A program made the position numbers and the translations under genes. A DNA stretch of 64,000 nt, from assembly GCA_024811115.1 (NCBI GenBank), contig JAKOGH010000755.1:87431-151430 (forward strand). Direction: 5' to 3'. Positions 1 through 12,046 of the stretch are shown here, one piece after another (the first letter of the stretch is position 1; each line of letters starts with the position of its first letter). This DNA is from Terana coerulea (taxonomy: Eukaryota > Basidiomycota > Agaricomycetes > Polyporales > Phanerochaetaceae). Below the pieces are notes generated by a model that worked only from the letters and a program-made list of their open reading frames with translations, was not told the origin of the DNA and did no database searches.

Positions 1-3000
1 CGGGTGTTAGACTCCATGCGCCTCAAATCACGTCCGGTATTGAGGTATCCAATCGCAAGACGACGGTAAATCCACCCGAAAAAGGCTGCAGGGAACACGA
101 ACAACGGGAAGATGACGCTGGAGAGAGAAATCAGCGAGGGATGAAAGCCAAATTGAGGCGTGGCTTACATGACGGTGAGAACGGAAGCGGCGAAGTTCGC
201 CAAGGATTGGTTCACTTGCTGAAGCGTGCTTGCAAGCGATGTGTCGACCGTCTCAACGTCCTGCAAAATCGTAGATAAGTACAAGTGCACTCAGGAACCG
301 GGGTACTAATCATACCTTGCTGAATCGATTCAACATCCGTCCTACATTGTTTGACTTAGTGTGCGACCCAAGTGAGCAGAATTTGGGCACTTACCTTGTG
401 GGGTGGTGTCATGCCAGCGCATGGTAGCCCTAACCACTGCTTCGAGGAGCTGCCGGAATAGGATTCGGGAAGCCCTCAAGGCACCAGTATACTGCGTGAT
501 TGTATTCGTAATGTTCACGAACGCTGCACCCAGTGAAATTGCCGCGTAGATGCCGATATAGAAGAAAGGGTGGTCTTGCGCACGGGGCCAGTTGAACTTG
601 GTAGTGTTCATGGTCGCGGTTATAGTATAGTGGTCCTGCAGGTGACCGGCGGAGTACACATGATCGAGAGGCAGTTGATGTTCGGGCATCAGATATGAAC
701 TCAACATATACCCGTTCGCCATAGGAGGTTGAGCGCTGCTTCCATAGGCTTGGCCCCATATCTAGGGTGCTATAAGCAAGTGTGATGCCGGCGTGCAACG
801 TAGACGTACCTTGATCCAAAACTTTTCTGATACACCCAAGAGCTGGTTGATAATGATGAGGCTGACCAGAATGGCCCAGGTCCAGTACGATCTAGTCACT
901 TTGTTAGTCCTCTATCATGCACCCTGCCCGGAGTAAACTCACGAAGCCTTCAGGTAAGTCTTGTAGATCGCCCATTTGACAGTCCCAGTCTCGCGATGCT
1001 CCTCCTCGATCAGCTTGCGTGGCGCCTTTTTCGCAGGTTCCTCGGTACTTCCAGGTTCTTGGACCTTGAGCTCCTCCGCTGCTGCTGCTGCTGCTACTAC
1101 CTCTGCCTCTGCCTCTGCCATCTGCTCTTCTTTGTGCGCCTCCGCCGCCTCGTCGTGTGTAATCTCGTCCAGTACACCGCGCTCACGGAGATCGGCGAGT
1201 GTACCTTGAGTGTCGATACGGCCATCTAGCATGCGGACTAGGTAGTGAGTACCAGGCAGCACCAACTCGACGTGATGCGTAACAAGGATCTGCAAAGACG
1301 TGTGAGCGGCACTAGAATGTATAATCTGGTAGAAACTTACAACAGTGCGGTGCGCGAGCAAAGGACCACGCAAAAGCTTGTCGAACAAGAAGCGGGCAGT
1401 GTGGCTGTCCTGTTGAGAATGTCAGCAGCGCAAGTCGGAACGTGCGTTTATAAACTTACCACGGCACTCAAAGGATCATCCAGTAGTACGTATTTGGCCG
1501 GCTACAGTTACGTGAGCTCACTTCTTACAACCGAGAAAATATGGAACGCACGGCATAGACCGCCCGAGCAAGCGCAACTCTAGTATGTCACGTCAGAAAC
1601 GAAATACTTGAGAGACGAACTTGCACTACTCACCTAGCCTTCTGACCACCCGAAAGACTGACACCGCTGAAGAAGGAAAAATCGGTCAAGCTCATCCTAC
1701 TTGCCATGGAGATGCTTATACGCACCGAGCGCCGATTTCAGTCGCGTCTCCGTCTTCAAGTATCTTCAGGTCAGGCAGAAGTGCGCAGCACTCAAGGACC
1801 GCTTGGTATCTCGCCTCATCAAGCGGATACCCGAACAAGATGTTGTCCTTGATAGACTGGTGACGGAGCCAAGGTGACTGGGCAGCATACGATATGGCAT
1901 GCTGCAACCCGAATTCGTCGACCTTCTGGGTGTTCTTGGACATTACAAGGCGGCCTTCGGTACGTGTCATTTCGCCAAGGAGAGCCATCTGTGTGTACGC
2001 ACGGTGCGTCAGAACACCGCCCAAAGTAGTGACATTTTCCCACGTACCAGAAGCGCAGTCTTTCCACTGGCAGTAGGGCCGGTGACAACGGTGAGCTCGC
2101 GCTCAGGGAACATGATGTTGATATCAGTCAACTCAAAGCGAGTCTCATTTTCGGACTCTGCGACAGAGCCACTGTCTACCGCAGTGGAAGCGTCATCATC
2201 GCCCGCGCCGGTGCTGCTAGTACGCGAGGGAGTCATGCTTGTATCCTTCTTCTGTTCCTTGAGCTGCTCGACTTCATTCCACTTGAAGGTTCCATGCTCG
2301 ATTCCGAGGCCCTTCACGGTGTCGTCGTCTAATGAATGCTTCGTTTTCTTGAGAGTTGATACCTGCTCGTCAACTTCTTCCTCGTCGAGATAGGTAGCAA
2401 TACGGTCCATTGCCACTTTAGTCTGAGAAATGATGGTAAGAATGATGACGTTTAGGTGTCAACACAACGCGCATACCTGCATAAGCTGAACTATCCAGGA
2501 TGGTATAACGTTGAGAGGAGCGCTAAGATGTAGCATGAGACAGACTATCCACAAATTATCAGCAGAAACTTACCGCATCATGCCGAACAGCGCGATGGCC
2601 TAGAGAGACATTTAGCAATAGTCAATACGGTAGTAGGTAACCGATAATCTTACAGTAAAAGCCGTACCAACGGTCAACTGATTGCCTCGCATGACGTATA
2701 CGAAGAACGCGGTCACAGACACCATGATCGGCGCCAGACTCCAAATCAACGAGAACATCACGTTATTAATGCGAACTGTAGGGCAAGGATGAGTGAATTA
2801 CTTTCAACTGCTTGGCGAAAGCAAGTACGCACCTTTCACCAACCATTCCAGCTCAACGCCACGGGCGTCCATAGCTCTCTTGATCCAGCGGTCTTCCCAG
2901 GCAAAGAACTTGATGAACTTGACCTACGAAATGACAGCAAGTCTGGCCTCAGGAAGCGAAAGAGACAAAACGGTAGAAGACATACCGCAGAGATGAGTTC

Positions 3001-4746
3001 GTTCAATACTCCCATTCGCTTATCCCTGGCAGTGGACAATCCCTTGTAGATGCGCACTGATCGTCTCGCGATGAGGTTGTTCAGCGGCCACATGACGACG
3101 ATTACTATAAAGCCAGCAAATGCAGAAAAGCCCAGCAGCCTAAGCAATACTCGTCAGCCTGTGTGTAGCGGAGAATGTCAGGAGAACGCACTGATACAAG
3201 AAGAACCCTGCAATCAGGATCTCGAATGGTGCTGGTATAATTTCAACGATGAGATAGGCCCGGGAATGTTCGGACATAAACCCACCTCCGTACAAGAAGT
3301 ACATCCCAGATGTGATCATCGCAATTCTGTTTGCGTCTGCAGCCATGAGGTTCACAATCTTGCCAACGTCCGCTCCAGCTTTTGGGTCATCACCCTTAGG
3401 GTCTATCGTAGTGTCCAGATGAGTTTCGATATAACGAAGTGAATTGCAGGATATACTTGCCTTCTTTCTTGGGATTCTTGTCCTTCGCCTTCGCATCCTT
3501 GTCAACGATACCGGAGAAGTCTTTGCGCTTGAGCGCTTTGTCGTAGATCGCCGTCATCAAGCTTGACCGCATTCTAGTTGCAGCACGTCTACCATACCAG
3601 AGGTGCTGAACATCTGCTTCGCCTCTGCCTAGCGTACACAGAAAAGCCAGGAACGCGTAGATGTACGCCTGGGACACCTTGCGCACGCGCGTTTGCTCAT
3701 CTTCGTCCTCGTTAATATCGAGAGAGTCCAAGATGCGCTTGAGGAAGAACGGCCCGAGATAATTGAACACGACGCTAACGTACGTGAGCGCGAAGTCAAG
3801 GATGAGGTCGAGAGAGTTTGTATCCCAGAGCCAGCGCAGCAGAGATGGCCGTCTAGCTGCGCTGAACTTGATGTATACCGGGCGCGCTTGCATGGTCGGG
3901 CTCAGGTCCCAAACATCGCCCTCATTTAAGGTTTCATAGGTTCCGCGGTTGATGAGCGGCTTGACCCACGAGAACGACGCCCAACCCCAGACAGAGGTGT
4001 AGTCTTCCGGGGATACACTCTTGCTCTGCATCTCGTATTGGTAAACGTATAAGAGTGTTAATGAGAAGACGCACAATATCTTCGCGAGCAATCCTGCCAG
4101 TAGGGACGGCGAGGGGCATGTTCAGAATGACCAGCAAAGCAGCGAATGTCGCGAGAAGATTCAAGACGTCTCCTGCAATTGTCCATGCTCCAGGCAAAGG
4201 AACACCGTCCACGTTATGCTCGAATAGAACACCACCGAAGCTTAGCACATCAAACGCAAAGCGCAAGATGAACAGAGCAAAGATGTCGTAGGGCGGAGTC
4301 GCGTTCGGCTGCGCTATGGGGCGGACAGTCGCATACAGCCAGGTAGCTGCCACCAGAAACGGTTGCAGAGCGTCCCAAATGTTATCCGGCTGCACCGCAA
4401 AGCGATAGGACCCAATAATCAACCATGCGAGGGTTTCCGTCAGGGCAATGAGCGCGAGGACCACAGTGCGCCAGAGAGGGCCAGAAGGCGTGATTGCTTT
4501 GACTTCCTCCGTGGTATATTCGCCGGAGTCAAGTGCTTCAGCTTCGGCGAGTGTCAAGAACGGTTTGAAGGGCCGTTTCAGGACAGAAAGGAGACGGCGA
4601 ATGGTCGTAGGGAGTGGTGTGCTCGTGAGACATACGACGAGGATAAACGCAGCGGGGACCAGGGCGGCCCAAGAGTTCCGCACACAGCCAGAGGACAAGT
4701 CCAACCAGCCATATCCTCCGCAGAGGCCCTCTTTGCTGGCGTCCAT
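1..4746 (-). CDS. ABCC-family (MRP/Ycf1-like) ABC transporter, paralog 1, partial (3' end outside window)
   Basis: Multi-exon minus-strand gene entering from its ATG at 4746 and running off the left edge. An N-terminal multi-helix TMD0-like region (about 4746-4090) is followed by TMD1 (about 4000-2500) and NBD1 (about 2400-1200). NBD1 has a Walker A with GPTASGKT, and an H-loop region containing [22 protein letters not shown] long acidic linker (about 1200-970) with an Ala run leads to TMD2, and the window ends near [12 protein letters not shown], so NBD2 is missing only because of the edge. Family knowledge: full ABCC transporters export glutathione or other conjugates across vacuolar or plasma membranes; the substrate here is unknown. 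The protein is a close paralog of the plus-strand transporter at 12528-18946, sharing most motifs and intron positions. Introns are short; one (3403-3460) appears to use a GC donor. No break was seen in the part present. Confidence 0.9.
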
Positions 4747-4969
4747 ACTAGCGTGATGGACGTTACAGACGACGAGCTCGAACTCAGCGCGTAAGTACGC
4801 AGCTTGAGCTTTGATATGCCGCGCTATCACGTGGCCAACACACCAAATATGGCGGTCCTCTGCGGCCCTGAGCGTTCCAGGCCATGTGGCAAGGCTGTAA
4901 GCAGAAGCTGCCGTCCGAAGGCAGGTCTGACTCTCAGAACCTCAACCACATTCGCAACGACAACGAACT
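4747..4969. promoter_or_regulatory. Bidirectional promoter between ABCC paralog 1 and HAPSTR1-like gene
   Basis: The 223 bp between the divergent ATGs at 4746 (minus) and 4970 (plus) must hold both 5' leaders and core promoters. No clear TATA box is visible. Whether the two genes are co-regulated cannot be judged from the sequence. Confidence 0.5.
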
Positions 4970-6042
4970 ATGGAATCGTTAAACTTGAATAATCTGGTCA
5001 ACTCGCTTCCGACATCGAACCTTGCGAACGCGGAGAAGGAGCTTGCGAATAATTTTCGAGGTACGGCTCGAGTCGTGTCCTTTCTTCAGCTCGTTCTGAC
5101 TCCATCTCCAGCTGCTGCACTTAGCATAACTAATCTCTACAAGTCTTCGAGAAGAACCTCCAAGCGTGCTTACAACGCTGGATATGCAGCGGCATGCCAA
5201 GACTTACTCCTCATGATCCAACAAGGCGTGTCCGCCGGGGAGTCTAATGACCCAAATGGCGGCAGCATGACGATCGGGCGGATAATGGACTATCTTGAGG
5301 CCAGGCTGGAAGCCATCAAGTCGAGAGAGGAAGAGGAGGACGAGGACGAGGAAAAGGAGAAGGAACGGGATAGAGAGCGGGAGCGTGCATCCACGGGCGG
5401 GGTGCCGAAGGCGCAGTCCGGTAACCCGAGCACATCTAAGCCGCTCGCCAGTCTAGCTCGGACAAGGGACTATGTGAGTCTCTCATTCTCCATGTCCATC
5501 GAGTGTTTTTGACTGACTTCTTGCAGGTCTCATCAGCACCCATGACGCCGCTGGCGTCGCCGTCGTTTGCACCTGGACCTGCGCCAACGCGGCCTTTGTC
5601 TACCCCACCGTCGCCTCCACCTGTCTATCGGTCGTTGCAGACAAGGCCGTCCAAATCCCGTCTTCTTACTGTCTCAAACGCAAACTCTAAAGAAGCGATG
5701 ATGCCTCCCGGAACAGCGCCTTTGTCTACCGCCATCATCCCGAGCATGGGCGATGCGCATTTGGCCATTATTCCTCAGCCTTTAGAGCCAAGTTATGCAT
5801 CGATGACACCACCGTCTTCCTCAGAGGTCACAGGAACAAAGCGCAGACATGCCGTAATGGCCTTGGAATCCGCAGGCCCCGTAACTCCTTCCCCTTCTCC
5901 TGCCGGCACGAGCTCAAGGCGGCGTACGCGTAGCTCTCGTGCGAGTAGCAGCCACGGGCACGATCAGAATAACTCGCAATATTCAGACGATATGGACGTG
6001 GAGGAAGACGGCCGTGAGCGGAAACGAGTTGCCCGCCGATGA
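4970..6042 (+). CDS. HAPSTR1/C16orf72-like (DUF4588, TAPR1-like) protein
   Basis: Three-exon model. Exon 1 starts MESLNLNNL; a 51-bp intron (5061-5111, GTACGG...CTGAC...CAG) has a length divisible by three, so it reads through, but splicing joins the reading into a conserved-looking block containing AAALSITNLYK then RAYNAGYAAACQDLLLMIQ. A second intron is about 5475-5526. The block resembles the N-terminal core of animal HAPSTR1 (C16orf72), where an aromatic/Ala-rich helix ends in NLYK followed by a basic stretch. The rest is acidic/charged (EEEEDEDEEKEKERDRERER), then Ser/Pro-rich, ending in basic segments (TKRRHA, RKRVARR) that may be nuclear localisation signals; human HAPSTR1 also ends basic. 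Known role of the family: a HUWE1-binding stress-response factor; function in fungi is inferred only. An alternative is a lineage-specific nuclear protein with chance similarity. Confidence 0.6.
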
Positions 6043-6435
6043 CCACCACAAACGAGACATAATCCCAACATTAAGTGTATTTACCAGCATTGTACATTCA
6101 CCTGCACTCCGCCACGCTGTCACATATCGTTATTGCATCCCTCTTGCTCCCTTGGTATACAGTAGTACTCACCGTTACGAGCCTGACCACTAGTCTTTAT
6201 GACCGTCCACTCCCTCCGTAGTAGTTGCCCAGTCCTTGATACCCTCACTCGTTGCGTAGAGTAGTATAGTACATTGTTGCAAATTGTATCGTTACACATA
6301 CCCAAAGATTTGATCACCGGCCGGTTGTCGAAATAATCCTGCGTTCGCTTTTGGGCTGTTGGCTTGGGCGCTTGACAGTGCTGTAACATCGCGCTAAGCT
6401 CATACCCAACTTGCTCAGACCTCCACTATCCTCGC
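6043..6435. other. Intergenic region
   Basis: Holds the 3' end of the HAPSTR1-like gene and the promoter of the next RRM gene. No additional gene, repeat or recognisable site was seen. Confidence 0.6.
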
Positions 6436-8771
6436 ATGCAAAACGCTCGGAAAGGTTTCCATGCACTCAAGACATTAACGTCTACCCGCAGGTACGGCTC
6501 TGGTGACGGCTTTGGGCTAAGGACAAGCGCGGCCTCGTCGAGTACGGATGGAAGACCCAGGAGACCGCACGTAGACAACTTCGGCCGGCGAAACGAACGT
6601 GAACGTGAGCACGAGCCCCCGCCATCCAGAGGGCACCGTCGAGCGACCGCTGGAGATGGCTCTGGCTTCAGAAGAACCTTTGTTAAGGATGGAGCTCCTC
6701 ACCAACAACCCTCTATCATTTCGACAAATGAGTTTAACTCGTGGCCTTCCGAAACCGCAAGCTCGCGGTCGCCAATTGACAAGTCGACCCCTTCGGAACC
6801 CTCAAGGTCACAAGAAGGAGAAAGATTCTTTCGCAGGCGGACAACAAGTTCAGACGGTGCCGAACCGGCTCACTCACCGTCGAGGATTCCCCAAGACGAG
6901 CCTGCTCATACACCGGGGCTCCCAAGGCGCGACGGCACGACAGCAAGAACAGCTCGTAGAAGGAGTCAGCCAATTAGTGTCACAAACACAGGAGAAAAGA
7001 CTCGCTTCGGAAGAACGTTCGGCAGGTATGATAATCGCATTCTAGCCTAGTCACTCCTAACAGCTCCATGAAAGCACAGTAGAATCTACAGCCCGAGTTC
7101 TCCGGCCAACATTAGCTTACCGGTTGCTTGAAGAAGAACGTCTTACAGAGGAAGAGAAATCGCTCACAAGTGCACTTGTCCGAGTCGACTACCTTCCAGA
7201 CGACGTCAAGGGGGAAGAAACTCAAGCGAGCTTTCTCGGGATTCGGTAGCATTCGGTCTATTCAGCTACGTACGTGTACACCATTTTATCTTGCATTCAT
7301 CGGTTCCCTCACTATTAGATGGACTTAGCATACCGCCGCCTAGGAAGATTCTTCGGCAGAGCACATTTGTTATTCTCCTCGACCGCAAGTGCTATAGCAG
7401 TGCAGAAGGCACACGTCAATAAACCCATTATAATACGTGGGGAGATGGTGGCGTTGAAACTCGTTAATCCTCCACCGGTGGCCAATGACGCCTTATACAT
7501 CGCCGACGTGCAGCCCACCGAGACTGTAAGGGAAGACCTTCGCGCAATGTTCTCACAATTTGGTGCTGTAAAAGACGTTTGTAAGTGTGTTTCTACGCAT
7601 CCGACTGCAAACTGTTTATCGTCTCCTCAGACTACGCTTCCGGCCGGCATGTTTGCTACATTGTGTTCGGTGACCGCGATTCAGCAATCAAAGCGAAGAC
7701 TACACACGACCAATGGCCTCTGGCGTACCAGGGCTCTCGACTTACGCTGCAGTTTGCCGCGGCTGTCCCCACCCCTGTTCTCCACGTCCCAAATTACAAG
7801 GGCGATGAGGCATATCTTCGCGAGTTGTTCCGGGAATTTGTTGATCATATCCAGACCATCAAAATCTGTGAGCGCATTGGCAGGTTGTTCCCGTCCAACG
7901 TCTAACGGCGATTTATTACAGCACATCGCACTCCAATCAGCGAGGGTCAGGAGCCATCTGCTATGGCGTATGTGGAATTTGGCACCGTCGAGCAGGCCAT
8001 GATTGCGAAAGAGAAAATGATGAACCGTGGCCCTGCTATTGTATTTTCCAACCGGCACCCCCTTGAAGACAGTGTCAAGCCTAAGGAGATAGTACCACCT
8101 TCGATACCCACGTCGGACTTCCAGACCCACGTATTGCACATCACCAGCCGTGCCCCAGTATTGCAAGCCGAAATTGAAGGCGTGTTTAGGGCACACCAAC
8201 CTGGTGGCGCATTGTCGGTCATCCAAGGTGCGGCTGTCAACTATATCGAGATGACTACCATGGTGCTCAGATCACGTGCTGCAGTTACGGATATAAACAC
8301 GCCTGACCAATCGACTCGCGCACTTGTTACATTCAGGACTGTTGAGGACGCTGACCAATTCAAGAACGCTCATGCCACTGAATTCCTAAGACTAGGCGGC
8401 GAGCCGATTGAATTAACGTCCGCGTTGGTTCCGCCACTCAAGCCACCCAACGCCGTCATTTGTGTCAAGAGGGCTCAAGATCCCCAATTTAAGACCACTC
8501 AGACAGAACTGAAGGACGTGTTTCTGCCGTTTGGAAAGATTAAGGGGGCGCGGAGAGGTACGGACATGACTCTCTCAGATTGACCGCTGGCTTATCCGAA
8601 TATCCAGCTATGGGCTCGAAGGACATATTTGTCGAGTTCGTCTCGCAGGAGACGGCTATTCGGGTGATTGAAGCCCATGCTTTACAGCCTTTCAGTCATA
8701 GAGGGCAGAAGCTTCGTATGAACTTTGCGTTAGACGAATCGAAGAGACATGAGTGGGGTCTGCAGGCATGA
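6436..8771 (+). CDS. Five-RRM protein, probably mitochondrial (RRM5), with one frame break in exon 2
   Basis: N-terminus MQNARKGFHALKTLTSTRR is basic and hydroxylated like a mitochondrial presequence, followed by an Arg/Ser-rich disordered stretch to about 7025. Then five RRM folds follow: about 7170-7480, 7485-7770, 7775-8040, 8120-8430 and 8450-8750. Each shows a hydrophobic RNP2-like strand (for example ALYIADV, PVLHVPNY, HVLHIT) and an RNP1-like strand (AHLLFSS, CYIVFGD, AYVEFGT, ALVTFRT, IFVEFVS). Several short introns interrupt the RRMs, for example about 7578-7630 and 7868-7920. In RRM1 the frame breaks at a G5 run (7210-7214): reading four Gs joins LVRVDYLPDDVK to RAFSGFGSIRSIQL. It is convergent with the three-RRM gene at 9026-10399. 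RNA targets are unknown; a role in mitochondrial RNA metabolism is an inference. Confidence 0.75.
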
Positions 8772-9025
8772 CGTGCGCAATACGAGTCCCCTCCGTGTAT
8801 ACGTAATTATTTGGTGCCCGCTCTGCCCGCCGCGAGCTACCTCATTCCAATCTATGTCGCTGTTGGAGAGTCGATGTTCGCGTGTGGAGTCCAATTCCAC
8901 AGACTTATCTTAATAGATAATGGTGGAGGACCATTTAGCACATCATAAATAGCCAGATATGTACTTGCATGTATTGCGCACAGTGGCTATCGTACATGCC
9001 GACGACACAGCTGTAGATATTCTTG
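8772..9025. other. Convergent intergenic region between two RRM genes
   Basis: 254 bp between the stop at 8769-8771 (plus) and the stop at 9026 (minus). It must contain both 3' ends; no gene or strong hairpin was recognised. Confidence 0.5.
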
Positions 9026-10399
9026 CTAAGCCGGTTTCAATTCTGATGACCATCGTTCGAGGTCGCTACGCCTGGGGTGCTTCGGCCTACTCGCAAAGTT
9101 TGCCCGGAACTCTGATGTGCCCTGTTCGCGCAGAGCAGTCAAGGCACGCACAGCATACGTAGTATGCTCAAACTCGACGAAAAATTGCGGCGGTCGACTA
9201 CCCGTCCAATCAGGCACTGAAATTTGCCACTGTGAGGAAGATCTTCTGAATGCATGAGACTTGCTTACCGCATATCGTTTTGATGATATGGTTGCCGCCA
9301 TCGTAAGACTCGAAAAGAGTTTCCAGATCCTCGGTATCGCCTGTGTAGCCGCTGATACATAGTGTGTGGTTGGGCTGCTCATATCGGCGACCTGTCTTGT
9401 CGAAGTTGATTCGAAGCACGTAGAGTTCGTCCCTGAACGGTTGAACTTCGTGGGCGTTCACAACGGCTTGAGCATCCTCAATGGAACGGAAATCGACAAA
9501 CGCGTCTCTGTTCCCAACTGTGTGCAATATATGTAAATGATAGGTAAAAAGCGAGACTCACACAAGAGCGTTGAATCCCACCTATTCTCACTCCTGTCAC
9601 CGGCCCATGTGGGCCAAACAAGGCCCGTAGACGTTCCTTCAGCGTGTCAGTATCCGGGGCAAAATGTGTCACAAATAGTGTTCTTGAAGGCCTGTTCAAG
9701 CGTGTGACTGAGCCGTAGCGTATTGTCAAGGTCGTGCCTCTAAAGACGAAAGGTGTTTGCTCGCTGGCATCCACTATCCGGTCTGCAATGTCGGCATTTG
9801 CAAAAGTAACCATGGCAATCCTCTGCATTGTTGTCCCTTCACCCGACACGGGGACTGCCTAACATTAACAACATGGCTGGACTATGGGACTAACGCACGC
9901 ACATACCGAACCTGAGGTCCAACACCCTCCCGTACGGGGCGAACATCTTTCTCAAAACGTCGTGGGGCATCTCCTCCGGAATGTTGTTTATTCGCAGAGA
10001 CGCGGACAGCTTGGTCAAATGCGTGGGTGTGTCGTCCCGAGAACGCGACTGCCCCTCCAGTGCGCCGCTTGTCGGCGAAGACGTCGAAGGTGCCGATGGG
10101 ACCTCCTTGAAACCCTTAGCCATGTCATATAGCATGCTCAGATGTGGATTTGCGGGAGTTTCTCCTGGTAGAGATTCATTTTGTAACCTATCTGACCACG
10201 ACGTCCGCTTCTGTGAAGTGTCGAGCTCAGTGCTCAGAGGCGGACCAGCTGCTCAATGTCTCACCTCTGGCGCAGTCTTGGGGAACAAGTCCTCAAGATC
10301 CTTTCTTGAGTCGCATGCCCTTCTGGATGTCGAGAAGCGGTGCACAGGAAGTCTGGGCTTACAGAAAGTGGGGATGGGTCGCCTTCGAAGAGAGTGCAT
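9026..10399 (-). CDS. Three-RRM protein with mitochondrial-type presequence (RRM3)
   Basis: Start chosen at 10399, where MHSLRRRPIPTFCKPRLP then VHRFSTSRR forms an Arg-rich presequence with a matrix-peptidase-like R-x-F/S context. An in-frame ATG at 10501 exists but would leave only about 40 bp to the divergent ATG at 10541. Exon 1 ends near 10270 at GTGAGA, and exon 2 begins after CACTTCACAG. Three RRMs follow: RRM-a about 10020-9740 (SLRINNIPEEMP; AMVTFANAD), RRM-b about 9710-9400 (TLFVTHFAPD; AFVDFRSIE), RRM-c about 9380-9040 (TLCISGYTGD; FFVEFEHTT). Intron positions split RRMs in the same place (between beta1-helix1 and beta3) as in the neighbouring RRM genes, supporting common descent. 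Function unknown beyond predicted mitochondrial RNA binding. Confidence in the exact exon borders is moderate. Confidence 0.75.
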
Positions 10400-10540
10400 C
10401 GCGGAGAATGGGATAGAGCAAGAAGCCGGTCCCCTGGCACTGCCGGCGACCTGGCTCAGGTTCCGGGGTCTCCGCGCCAGGCGACTCGAATTATCGACCA
10501 TCCTCAGCTCTTGCTACAGCTTTCTCCTCATCTGCAACCT
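10400..10540. promoter_or_regulatory. Divergent promoter between RRM3 and RRM4 genes
   Basis: 141 bp separate the divergent start codons at 10399 (minus) and 10541 (plus). This is the axis of the near-symmetric RRM/ABCC arrangement. No TATA box was recognised. Confidence 0.5.
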
Positions 10541-12046
10541 GACATGGCTACTCTCAGACACTGCGCACGAGCATTTCGTCCCCTCAAATTATATCCCGCC
10601 CAAGTCCGCGCCGCGCCACAGTTTCAATGGCAAAGGACGCAGCTCAGAGGTCAAACGAGGTAATCGACACCGTCTTGAACAACCTTCTTCTGCGCGGAGG
10701 CCAAAACTCGTCGACCCGTCTCCAGATTCGCTGTTAGAGGATGAGTCGGACTCATTTGGCCTGCGGTCGGGCGAACCATCTCCCGAACGCTCGCCGCAGT
10801 CGGCCGCGCCGACATACTTGCACGTCGACTATATCCCACCAAACGCCACGGACAACGAGTTACGGGCGACTTTTGCGGGTCATGGCAGTGTCAGAGCGAC
10901 GGTCATAAATCCCGCGGAAGGAGGCCGGAAGTATAGGACGGGAGTCGTACATTTTCACAACGCGAATGACGTGAAGGAAATACTCGCCCTCGCGGACCTG
11001 CGCCGCGAAGACCGTGGGCCGGCCATGTTCTGGTTGATCACCTCTATCGGCCACAAATATGCTCTCAGGATTTCTGCAGCGACAGCTGGGGAAGTGTTAA
11101 CACACTCCAAGCCGTCACGGACGCTCTACATTCGAGGCGTAGGTCGCCAGCTCACCGAAAACCAGCCAGCGAGAGTGGTGAAAATCTTCAGCGCGTTTGC
11201 TCAAGTGCTTGATGTCAGGATGGGTGCGTGGTGCTTGGTATGTGAATACGTTGTACCTCGCGTCACTTACGTTTTTCCTAGCTGAACATCACAGCTACGT
11301 TGACGTTGAGTCAGTGGAAATCGCGGTCAAAGTCATGCGGGAGCACGAACAGACTCCGTTCGAATACGCCGGCAATCGACTCGATTTGGACTACGCGGTA
11401 GTCGATGCCGAGTCTGCTTCGCGTCGGACACTTCTCATTACTCGCTTCCACGGTGGAGAGCCACGAGTGCGAGAGCACCTCGCCCGCTTCTCGGATCCCA
11501 TCACAGCAATTCACTGTTGTGCGTATAGGACTACATATTCAATTTCTGTTCTCGACGCTCATGACGTGGCTCAGCACATTCACAGAAATATGACGACGAT
11601 ATGGCGTTCGTCCACTTCCGTACGACAGCGGACGCTGAAAATGCACATGCGTACTGTCGCCAGGAGCACCCCATGCTATCAGTTAGATTCGCCCGCTCTG
11701 AATCAGCGCCCATGAATGCACAATGGGCAGACGTACCGCCCTCAGATACCCTTGTTATCACAGGATTTGGTGGCAGCAAGTACGAGCTCAGGAGACACTT
11801 CCACGACTTCAGGCACCACGTCAGGGACGTCCGCATACGTATGTCGTCACGCTAGCTATATCTTTCTTCCGTCGTTGACTCGCTCCTGCAGCCGCTAAAC
11901 TTGAGACCGAAGGGCGTTATGACTTTGTGTTCCTTCAGTTGAACTCGGGCGATGATGCTGTGAAGGCCAGAGAGCGTTTACAGAGCTGCTCCGAGTTCCG
12001 TGTTCGCTTTGCTGCGCCTGACGCAAATCCTGTTTTGCTTAGCTGA
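10541..12046 (+). CDS. Four-RRM protein with mitochondrial-type presequence (RRM4)
   Basis: Starts MATLRHCARAFRPLKLYP, an Arg-rich, acid-free presequence. The first intron is ambiguous: 10650-10725 and 10660-10699 both restore the frame into DSLLEDESDSFG. RRM-a is about 10810-11090 (TYLHVDYIPP; GVVHFHNAN), RRM-b about 11115-11400 (TLYIRGVG; YVDVESVE), RRM-c about 11425-11700 (TLLITRFHGG; AFVHFRTTA), RRM-d about 11745-12020 (TLVITGFGG; DFVFLQLNS). The last exon ends PDANPVLLS with stop at 12044-12046. It lies 142 bp from the divergent RRM3 gene and directly upstream, same strand, of the second ABCC transporter. Its paralogs are the RRM genes at 6436 and 10399. RNA ligand and mitochondrial role are inferred. 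Confidence 0.75.

Noticed and set aside
1..4746. ABCC paralog 1 as a pseudogene
   Set aside because: All frames in the visible part join cleanly; it is incomplete only because the window ends.
10399..10501. Upstream in-frame ATG for the three-RRM gene
   Set aside because: It would nearly abut the divergent start at 10541, and the downstream ATG begins a much better mitochondrial presequence.
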